Shown here one piece after another: positions 1 through 4,852 of a stretch of 9,357 bases of DNA. The notes under the pieces were generated by a model that was given only the letters and a program-made list of their open reading frames with translations, searched no databases and had not been told where the DNA came from. Positions within the stretch are counted from its first letter, which is position 1, and each line of letters begins with the position of its first letter. Position numbers and translations under genes: made by a program. Source of the stretch: Thermomicrobiaceae bacterium (lineage in GTDB: Bacteria; Chloroflexota; Chloroflexia; Thermomicrobiales; Thermomicrobiaceae). Location: NCBI GenBank assembly GCA_007124395.1, contig SLFF01000271.1:1-9357 (forward strand), in the 5' to 3' direction.

Positions 1-95
1 TCGCTGGTGGCTCGAGCACACGCCCTGTTGGAGCCAGCCACGGTGCCAGCATCGTAGGCAATCGACGCCGCCGGAAAACATGTCATGATGCTGAG

Positions 96-127
96 CTGGC
101 CGCGTGGATCTTCACGCGGTCAGTTTT
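96..127 (+). terminator. intrinsic terminator or attenuator just before rsmG
   Basis: Positions 96-106 (CTGGCCGCGTG) pair with 113-123 (CACGCGGTCAG) to give an 11-bp GC-rich stem with one G-U pair and a 6-nt loop (107-112). TTTT follows at 124-127. This is the classic form of a rho-independent terminator on the + strand. It could end an upstream transcript: one + frame is open from base 1 to a TAG at 55-57 and may be the last 18 codons of a preceding gene, though I cannot identify it. Only 20 bp separate the T-run from the rsmG start, so rsmG has no room for its own promoter after it. Either transcription reads through or the hairpin acts as an attenuator. Confidence 0.6.
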
Positions 128-147
128 CTGAGATCGGAACACACCCC

Positions 148-882
148 ATGTCGCAGCTCGACACGCTGGTACGGATTTGTGCAGAGATGGAGCTCGAGCT
201 CTCCGAAGAGACGATCGACAAGCTCGACGCGTTTCGTTCACTACTCATCGAGTACAACCAGCACACGAATCTGACGGCGATTCGCGATCCACTCGAGATC
301 GAGATCAAGCTGCTAGCCGATTCGCTCGCGCTCCTGCCGCTGATTCAAGCCGAGATGCTGCGAAACGGGCGAGAGGCCGGCACCGTAATCGATCTCGGGA
401 CAGGGGCCGGATTCCCCGGGCTCCCGCTGGCGATCGCCAACCCGGCGCTGCATGTTACCCTGGTTGATGCGACCCGCAAGAAAGTCAACTTCATCGAGCA
501 TGTGGGGCAGGAACTTCGCCTGACAAACATCGCCCCGATTCATGCTCGCAGCGAAGACGTCGCCCACAAAGCCGAGTTCCGGGAGCAATTCGACATCGTC
601 ACCGCCCGGGCAGTGGCATCGATGCCGGCGCTCGTGGAGCTCTGCCTGCCGTTTCTGCGGATCGATGGGCTGGCGCTACTGACGAAGGGGCGCTCCATCG
701 GCGACGAAGTTGCCGACGCCCGCAAGGCACTGGACACCCTCGGTGGTGATCTGTTCGACATCTGGGAGCCAGACGTGCTGGAACTGGACAATACCTCGAT
801 CGTTCAGCTTCGCAAATTCAAAGCGTCACCCAGTCAATATCCCCGATCGCCGGGAACCCCGGCCAACAATCCAATCCGCTGA
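148..882 (+). CDS. rsmG: 16S rRNA (guanine(527)-N7)-methyltransferase RsmG (GidB)
   Basis: SAM-dependent enzyme that makes m7G527 in 16S rRNA on the small ribosomal subunit; its loss gives low-level streptomycin resistance in several bacteria (known of the family). The 244-residue product shows the RsmG N-terminal helix with NLTAIRD (41-47), the SAM-binding loop VIDLGTGAGFPG (80-91), the acidic strand end LVD (105-107), the conserved TARAVA (152-157), K180, and a C-terminal YPRSPGTPANNPI that matches the family's PR-x-PG-x-P ending. The length is normal. I chose ATG 148 because family homology begins there. The in-frame ATGs at 85 and 88 lie upstream of and read through the terminator hairpin at 96-127. 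The ribosome site is weak (GGA at 136-138). No gidA/mnmG partner is visible upstream. The family assignment is secure. Confidence 0.96.
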   Translation: MSQLDTLVRICAEMELELSEETIDKLDAFRSLLIEYNQHTNLTAIRDPLEIEIKLLADSLALLPLIQAEMLRNGREAGTVIDLGTGAGFPGLPLAIANPALHVTLVDATRKKVNFIEHVGQELRLTNIAPIHARSEDVAHKAEFREQFDIVTARAVASMPALVELCLPFLRIDGLALLTKGRSIGDEVADARKALDTLGGDLFDIWEPDVLELDNTSIVQLRKFKASPSQYPRSPGTPANNPIR

Positions 883-904
883 TGTCGCACCGCTCCAGGC
901 ATTC

Positions 905-913
905 TGCTATTCT
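905..913 (+). promoter_or_regulatory. possible extended -10 promoter for aceB
   Basis: TGCTATTCT at 905-913 resembles an extended -10 element (TGn followed by TATtcT). It has the same layout as the stronger TGCTATAGT element upstream of rpsP. No convincing -35 lies 17 bp upstream. If used, transcription would start near 920, giving an aceB leader of about 158 nt that holds the whole candidate structure at 944-1028. This is a weak call from motif inspection only. Confidence 0.3.
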
Positions 914-943
914 TTCGAGCATCTGATCACGTAGCGAATCAGT

Positions 944-1028
944 GAAGCGATATCCGGCGAAACCGGGTGCAAGGGCGGATGGCGATCACTGTCGATCGAT
1001 GTCGCTTCCCTGTACCCTGAATCGCTTC
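944..1028 (+). promoter_or_regulatory. candidate structured leader upstream of aceB
   Basis: Three nested pairings are visible in the rsmG-aceB gap. P1 is GAAGCGAT (944-951) with ATCGCTTC (1021-1028), 8 perfect bp. P2 is GGGTGCA plus GGG (965-971, 973-975) with CCCTGTACCC (1008-1017), 10 bp with A972 bulged and one G-U pair. P3 is GCGA (982-985) with TCGC (1002-1005). A CCGG/CCGG hairpin with a CGAAA loop (954-957/963-966) competes with the outer pairs of P2. It matches no riboswitch class I can recall. Alternatives are a DNA operator, since TCGCTTCC occurs twice as a direct repeat (1002-1009, 1022-1029), or chance complementarity. Covariation has not been tested. Confidence 0.35.
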
Positions 1029-1038
1029 CACATTCCGT

Positions 1039-1071
1039 TTCCCTCTTCAACGATGAAGAGTCTGGAAGGAG
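1039..1071 (+). promoter_or_regulatory. aceB ribosome binding site with adjacent hairpin
   Basis: GGAAGGAG at 1064-1071 is a strong Shine-Dalgarno sequence 6 nt before ATG 1078 and fixes the aceB start. Immediately upstream, CTCTTC (1043-1048) pairs with GAAGAG (1055-1060) around a 6-nt loop. TTCC (1039-1042) could extend the stem by pairing with GGAA (1064-1067) across a 3-nt bulge, which would cover part of the ribosome site. The ribosome site is clear; a regulatory role for the hairpin is inference. Confidence 0.5.
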
Positions 1072-1077
1072 CACCAC

Positions 1078-2652
1078 ATGTCTGAAGACCATGGAATTCA
1101 GGTCTCCGGCGACCTCAGCGGCCAGCGTGCCGAGATTCTCACCCCGGCAGCACAGGCCTTTCTCGGCTCACTGCATCGCAATTTCAATGAGCGGCGCAAG
1201 CAGCTACTCGGCGCCCGGGCCGACCGGCAACGAGGAATCGATCTCGGGGAAAACCCGGGATTTCCGGCCGAGACAGCCGAGGTTCGTGCCGGAGATTGGA
1301 CCGTTGCCCCGGCACCCCCGGATCTGCAGGACCGCCGAGCCGAAATCACCGGCCCGGTTGACCGGAAGATGATCATCAACGCCCTCAACTCCGGCGCCCG
1401 CGTCTTCATGGCCGATTTCGAAGACGCCACCTCACCGACCTGGGCGAATCTGATCGACGGGCAAGTCAACCTCTTCGAAGCGATCCGCCGCACGATTGAA
1501 CTCCAGAACCCGGATGGACGGCTATACAGTCTGAACGACGACATCGCGACGTTGATCGTCCGGCCCCGGGGCTGGCATCTCCCCGAGCGCCACATCCTGG
1601 TCGATGGCGAGCCGATGTCCGGCAGTCTCGTCGATTTCGGTCTGTATTTCTTCCACAACGCCAGGGAACTACTCAATCGCGGAAGCGGGCCCTACTTCTA
1701 CCTGCCGAAACTGGAGAGCTACTTCGAGGCCCGTCTCTGGAACGATGTCTTCAGGTTCGCACAAAACGAGCTCGGCATCCGGGTCGGTACGATCCGGGCA
1801 ACGGTGCTGATCGAGACGATCACCGCCGCACTGGAAATGGATGAGATCCTCTACGAGCTGCGGGAACACGCCTCAGGTCTGAACGCTGGCCGGTGGGACT
1901 ACATCTTCAGCGCCATCAAGAAGTTCAAAACCCGGGATACCACGGTCCTGCCGGATCGGGCTCAGGTCACGATGACTGTCCCGTTCATGCGCGCCTACAC
2001 CGAGCTATTGGTCAAGACCTGCCACCGGCGCGGCGCTCACGCGATGGGTGGAATGGCCGCATTCATCCCAAGTCGCGATCCAGCAATCAACGAGACAGCA
2101 ATGAAGGCCGTGCGCGGTGACAAGGAACGCGAAGCAGGCGACGGATTCGACGGCACCTGGCTGGCGCACCCGGCGTCGATCCCGCTCGCGATGGAGGCGT
2201 TCGGCGCCGTGCTCGGCGACAAACCGAACCAGAAAGACCGTCAGCGAGATGACGTTCATATCACCGCTGAACAGATCATCGACATCGGCGTGCCAGGCGG
2301 AACGATCACCGAAGCCGGCGTTCGCGGAAACATCAGTGTTGCCCTGCAATACATCAACGCCTGGCTGAACGGCACTGGAGCCGCGGCTATCAACAACCTG
2401 ATGGAAGATGCGGCCACCGCCGAAATCGCCCGGGCACAGCTCTGGCAGTGGATCCGGAACTCAGCCCAGCTCACTGAGGGCCCGGTGATGACCCGGGAAC
2501 TGTATCAACAGTTCCACGCCGAAGAGCTCGAGAAGCTCGGCGGCTCATCGAGCGAGCGTTACGGGGATGCGGCCCGTATTCTCAACGACCTCGTGCTCGG
2601 TGATGAATTCGTCGAATTCCTCACCCTCCCGGCGCTGGAAATACTGGAATAG
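1078..2652 (+). CDS. aceB: malate synthase A
   Basis: Condenses glyoxylate and acetyl-CoA to malate, the second step of the glyoxylate bypass, in the cytoplasm. The 524-residue protein has the length of the A-type (AceB) family and lacks the insertion of the larger G form. Visible family blocks are GPVDRKMIINALNSGA (92-107), MADFEDATSPTW (111-122), RPRGWHL (162-168, with the substrate-binding Arg), LPKLES (209-214), ATVLIETI (241-248, with Mg ligand E246), RWDYIFS (272-278, with D274), CHRRGAHAMGGMAAFIP (315-331), DGTWLAHP (368-375) and MEDAATAEI (442-450, with the general-base Asp expected at D444). All expected catalytic positions are present. Isocitrate lyase (aceA), often adjacent, is not in the window. 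The gene stands alone between rsmG and the rpsP promoter and probably has its own promoter and leader. Glyoxylate could also come from glycolate or purine breakdown. Confidence 0.97.
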   Translation: MSEDHGIQVSGDLSGQRAEILTPAAQAFLGSLHRNFNERRKQLLGARADRQRGIDLGENPGFPAETAEVRAGDWTVAPAPPDLQDRRAEITGPVDRKMIINALNSGARVFMADFEDATSPTWANLIDGQVNLFEAIRRTIELQNPDGRLYSLNDDIATLIVRPRGWHLPERHILVDGEPMSGSLVDFGLYFFHNARELLNRGSGPYFYLPKLESYFEARLWNDVFRFAQNELGIRVGTIRATVLIETITAALEMDEILYELREHASGLNAGRWDYIFSAIKKFKTRDTTVLPDRAQVTMTVPFMRAYTELLVKTCHRRGAHAMGGMAAFIPSRDPAINETAMKAVRGDKEREAGDGFDGTWLAHPASIPLAMEAFGAVLGDKPNQKDRQRDDVHITAEQIIDIGVPGGTITEAGVRGNISVALQYINAWLNGTGAAAINNLMEDAATAEIARAQLWQWIRNSAQLTEGPVMTRELYQQFHAEELEKLGGSSSERYGDAARILNDLVLGDEFVEFLTLPALEILE

Positions 2653-2693
2653 CGGAAGATTTGTCGCCCAGAAATCACTCCTGGAGACTGGTC

Positions 2694-2713
2694 AGCCAGG
2701 AAAAGCCTGGTTT
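2694..2713 (+). terminator. weak terminator-like hairpin after aceB
   Basis: AGCCAGG (2694-2700) pairs with CCTGGTT (2706-2712) around AAAAG, giving 7 bp with one G-U. The T-run is only TTT (2711-2713), and it overlaps the -35 box of the rpsP promoter. A second CCTGG at 2680-2684 could pair with the same CCAGG. It may be a modest aceB terminator packed against the next promoter. Confidence 0.3.
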
Positions 2714-2740
2714 GACGGGTCACTGCTGAGGTGCTATAGT
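2712..2740 (+). promoter_or_regulatory. sigma-70 promoter of the rpsP operon
   Basis: The -35 box TTGACG (2712-2717), a 17-bp spacer and the -10 box TATAGT (2735-2740) match the housekeeping consensus at 5 of 6 bases each. An extended -10 TG lies at 2732-2733. The predicted start is near 2747, giving a leader of about 90 nt before the rpsP GTG. This is the clearest promoter in the window and fits the high expression of a ribosomal protein gene. Confidence 0.87.
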
Positions 2741-2748
2741 CATTCGGT

Positions 2749-2767
2749 CCCGCGGGTGACCCGCGGG
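2749..2767 (+). promoter_or_regulatory. GC-only stem-loop at the predicted 5' end of the rpsP mRNA
   Basis: CCCGCGGG (2749-2756), loop TGA, CCCGCGGG (2760-2767) gives an 8-bp stem made only of G-C pairs. It starts within a few nucleotides of the predicted transcription start. No T-run follows (TCGTTCAATTG), so it is not an intrinsic terminator. A 5'-end stem that protects the mRNA, or a protein-binding leader site, would fit. In DNA it is also a pair of tandem 8-bp palindromes that could bind a regulator. Confidence 0.5.
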
Positions 2768-2837
2768 TCGTTCAATTGTGCATGTGACTGATTGATTAAC
2801 GAAGAACGACGACCGATACGAGAGGGAGCAACCAAGC

Positions 2838-3212
2838 GTGATCAAGCTTCGACTTCGCCGAATGGGTGCCAAAAAGCAGCCGAGCTACCGAATTGTGGCT
2901 GCGGAATCCAAAAACCCACGTGATGGCCGTTTCATCGAGATTGTCGGCCACTACGATCCGAAGACCGACCCGTATACACTGAAGATCAATGAAGAGCGGG
3001 CCAGGCACTTCCTGAGCAATGGCGCCCAGCCGACCCGGACCGTCCGCTCACTGCTCGTAAAGAGCGGAATCCTGCCAGGTTACCAGGGCCCGCCAGCTGA
3101 GGCGACCAAGCAGGCAGCCAAGAAAGAAGCCCCTGCCGACGAAGCCATCGAGGCTGAGGCCGAGGCTGAAACGGCGGACGACGAAGCCACCGAAGAAGAA
3201 GCACAGAGCTAA
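2838..3212 (+). CDS. rpsP: 30S ribosomal protein S16
   Basis: Small-subunit ribosomal protein that binds 16S rRNA early in 30S assembly. The N-terminal signature MIKLRLRRMGAKKQPSYRIV (1-20) and RDGRFIEIVGHYDP (28-41) are diagnostic. The start is GTG 2838, with GAGGGAG at 2822-2828 as ribosome site. The conserved S16 core ends near residue 83. The remaining 40 or so residues form an Ala/Glu-rich, strongly acidic tail with an EAEAEAE run, so the protein is 124 residues instead of the usual 80-90. Such extensions occur in some lineages and are likely disordered (inference). It is the first gene of the operon behind the promoter at 2712-2740 and is followed by khpA and rimM, a common bacterial order. 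Confidence 0.97.
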   Translation: MIKLRLRRMGAKKQPSYRIVAAESKNPRDGRFIEIVGHYDPKTDPYTLKINEERARHFLSNGAQPTRTVRSLLVKSGILPGYQGPPAEATKQAAKKEAPADEAIEAEAEAETADDEATEEEAQS

Positions 3213-3250
3213 CCACTGGCTTCGCGAATCACGCTCATGTTATGTCCCTG

Positions 3251-3279
3251 AACTGGCTGCCGGGTCCGGTAGCCAGTTT
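3251..3279 (+). terminator. strong hairpin between rpsP and khpA, partial terminator or processing site
   Basis: AACTGGCTGCC (3251-3261) pairs with GGTAGCCAGTT (3268-3278), giving 11 bp with one G-U pair. The loop is GGGTCC, which can narrow by one further G-C pair. Only TTT (3277-3279) then TGACTG follows, so the U-tract is poor. It lies in the 134-bp gap after rpsP. An attenuator that lets more S16 mRNA be made than khpA-rimM mRNA, or a 3'-end-stabilising processing hairpin, would fit. I see no good promoter between it and khpA. Confidence 0.45.
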
Positions 3280-3346
3280 GACTGTATCTGGAATTCTGTT
3301 GTTCTCAACGTGAAAATACAACACCCGTAAGCGGGGGGAGCCACGC

Positions 3347-3586
3347 GTGGAAGAACTGGAACGTCTCGTCGAATACATGGCCTGCAACCTGGTCGATGAC
3401 CCGGAAGCCGTAAAGGTCGAATCATCCAACCGGGGCCAGATGGTTATTATCCATCTCTCGGTTCCCGAAGACGAAATGGGCAAGGTTATCGGCCGTCAGG
3501 GCCGGATCGCTCGCTCGATGCGAACCCTTCTCAATACCGCCGCATCCCGTCGCGGAATGCGAGCATCGCTGGACATTGATGACTGA
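3347..3586 (+). CDS. khpA: KH-domain RNA-binding protein KhpA (YlqC family)
   Basis: Small cytoplasmic RNA-binding protein of 79 residues, essentially a single KH domain. The GxxG loop appears as GKVIGRQGR (45-53, GRQG at 49-52), followed by the helix IARSMRTLLNTAA. In Firmicutes KhpA pairs with KhpB/Jag and affects cell division and sRNA binding (known of the family); the role here is inferred. The start is GTG 3347, supported by GGGGGGAG at 3333-3340; no ATG lies near it, and the length is typical. Its position between rpsP and rimM is a widely conserved arrangement. Its 3' end overlaps the start of rimM. Confidence 0.93.
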   Translation: MEELERLVEYMACNLVDDPEAVKVESSNRGQMVIIHLSVPEDEMGKVIGRQGRIARSMRTLLNTAASRRGMRASLDIDD

Positions 3587-4160
3587 AGTGACACCTGACT
3601 TCGAACCAGAACGCGAGCCAGAGAACGAAGAGCAGGACGCTGTGAGCGAGGAAACTCCTCAACGACTGGTCATCGGACGAATCACCTCGCCGCACGGCGT
3701 GCGTGGTGAACTCCGCATGTATATCTACAGCCACTTCCCGGACAACATCCTCGAACTGGAGAAGATCTACATCGGCGACGCATCAGAGCCGCGCAAGGTG
3801 TCTCGATCCCGTTTGAAGGACAATCTGGCCATCATGCGGGTAGAGGGTATTACCTCACGCGAGATGGTCGACGAGATTCGTGACGAGCTTGTCCGGATCG
3901 ATCTGGAAGACGCCGCCCCGCTCGAAGAGGGCGAGTTCTACCACTTCGAGATCATCGGACTGACGGCGCTCACCGAAGAGGGCGAACTGGTCGGCACGGT
4001 CACCGATATCATCGAGACCGGTGCCAACGATGTCTATGTCATCACTGATGACGAAGGTGCCGAAACGCTGATTCCGGCACTCGAAGATGTGGTTCCCACG
4101 ATCGACCCGGAAGCCGGCACCATGATCATCCGGCCGCTGAGCTACTCTGGCGAGGCCTGA
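3579..4160 (+). CDS. rimM: ribosome maturation factor RimM
   Basis: Assists 16S rRNA processing and 30S head assembly, binding ribosomal protein S19. The N-terminal RimM domain begins at RLVIGRITSPHGVRGE (about residues 28-43). The PRC-barrel domain covers about residues 116-180 (EFYHFEIIGL to LIPALEDVV). The start is uncertain. ATG 3579 overlaps the khpA stop by 8 nt and suggests translational coupling, giving 193 residues with an acidic N-terminal tail. An adjacent TTG at 3576 is less likely. GTG 3642, preceded by AGGA at 3634-3637, would give 172 residues starting MSEETPQR, nearer the usual family length. No trmD or rplS follows; the 3' end overlaps hisIE convergently. Confidence 0.93.
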   Translation: MTEVTPDFEPEREPENEEQDAVSEETPQRLVIGRITSPHGVRGELRMYIYSHFPDNILELEKIYIGDASEPRKVSRSRLKDNLAIMRVEGITSREMVDEIRDELVRIDLEDAAPLEEGEFYHFEIIGLTALTEEGELVGTVTDIIETGANDVYVITDDEGAETLIPALEDVVPTIDPEAGTMIIRPLSYSGEA

Positions 4161-4777
4161 GCGGCGCGACGAGTCCGGAGCTCATCCAGTACATCATCGA
4201 CTGGAACGTTCCGGGCTTCGAGCATCACCAGCAGGTGATAAATCAGATCCGCCGATTCCATCGCCACCGCGCGATCATCGTCGTTCTTTGAGGCGATGAT
4301 CACCTCGGCCGACTCCTCGCCGATCTTCTTGTCGATCTTGTCAATACCTTCCCGGAACAGATAGCTGGTGTAAGAACCTTCCGGCATCTCCTGATGTCGC
4401 TGGGCAATGACGCCTGCCAGCGACTGCACGACATCCACATAGGCGCCGTGGCTGTCGGCCGACTGATGAATCAGCCCGTCATCGAAACAGGTATCGGATC
4501 CGGTATGGCAGGTCGGACCATCCGGAATCACCTGAAGCAGCAGCGTGTCTCCATCACAATCATGACGAACATCGACGACATGATGAATGTTGCCGGAGGT
4601 CTCGCCTTTCTTCCAGAGTTTCTGGCGACTCCGGGAATAGAAGTGAAGCGTCCCGGTATCGATCGTCGCCTGGACCGCTTCAGCGTTCATGTAACCGAGC
4701 ATCCGGACCTGCCCGGTTCGGGCATCCTGGGCTATTGCTGGTACCAGACCATCTGCATCGAACGTGATTCCCTGCAT
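4142..4777 (-). CDS. hisIE: bifunctional phosphoribosyl-AMP cyclohydrolase / phosphoribosyl-ATP pyrophosphatase
   Basis: Catalyses steps 2 and 3 of histidine synthesis: PR-ATP to PR-AMP (HisE domain), then ring opening to ProFAR (HisI domain). The 211-residue protein has HisI first (about 5-100), with HFYSRSRQKLWKKGETSGN (45-63), the metal-binding HDCDGD (72-77: D73, C74, D75, D77), C90 and C97. HisE follows (about 118-203), with GEESAEVIIA (153-162) and ESADLIYHLLVML (174-186). All expected metal ligands are visible. ATG 4777 is preferred because homology starts there and AGGA lies upstream. An in-frame ATG at 4828 would read through a hairpin and add unrelated residues. It is the last gene of the - strand cluster and is apart from other his genes. 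Its 3' end overlaps that of rimM by 19 bp. Confidence 0.95.
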   Translation of the reverse strand: MQGITFDADGLVPAIAQDARTGQVRMLGYMNAEAVQATIDTGTLHFYSRSRQKLWKKGETSGNIHHVVDVRHDCDGDTLLLQVIPDGPTCHTGSDTCFDDGLIHQSADSHGAYVDVVQSLAGVIAQRHQEMPEGSYTSYLFREGIDKIDKKIGEESAEVIIASKNDDDRAVAMESADLIYHLLVMLEARNVPVDDVLDELRTRRAAQASPE

Positions 4778-4795
4778 GAGACTCGTTTCCTGAGC

Positions 4796-4826
4796 ACACA
4801 AACGCGGGAGGGCACACGGCCCTCCC
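4796..4826 (-). terminator. hairpin between aroF and hisIE, terminator or attenuator
   Basis: On the - strand GGGAGGGC (4826-4819) pairs with GCCCTCCC (4813-4806) around the 5-nt loop CGTGT, an 8-bp stem with seven G-C pairs. GCGTTTGTGTG follows, a T-rich but broken tract. It lies in the 75-bp gap after aroF and ends about 28 bp before the hisIE start. It could end part of the aromatic transcript and so set hisIE lower than, or apart from, the aro-trp genes. Confidence 0.45.
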
Positions 4827-4852
4827 ATGACAATGAACTGACTGAACTGCGC

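Noticed and set aside
1..57. Possible 3' tail of an upstream + strand gene (18 codons ending in TAG at 55-57)
   Set aside because: Too short to recognise, and the other frames are also open here, including a - strand frame open from about 86 to the edge. Not enough to call a gene.
922..942. CTGAT/ATCAG inverted repeat after rsmG as its terminator
   Set aside because: Stem of only 5 bp with a long loop and no T-run.
1098..1676. A 192-codon - strand frame inside aceB
   Set aside because: Arg/Ser-rich low-complexity translation typical of a shadow of a GC-rich gene.
3278..3306. TTGACT as a -35 box for a khpA promoter
   Set aside because: No acceptable -10 box 16-18 bp downstream.
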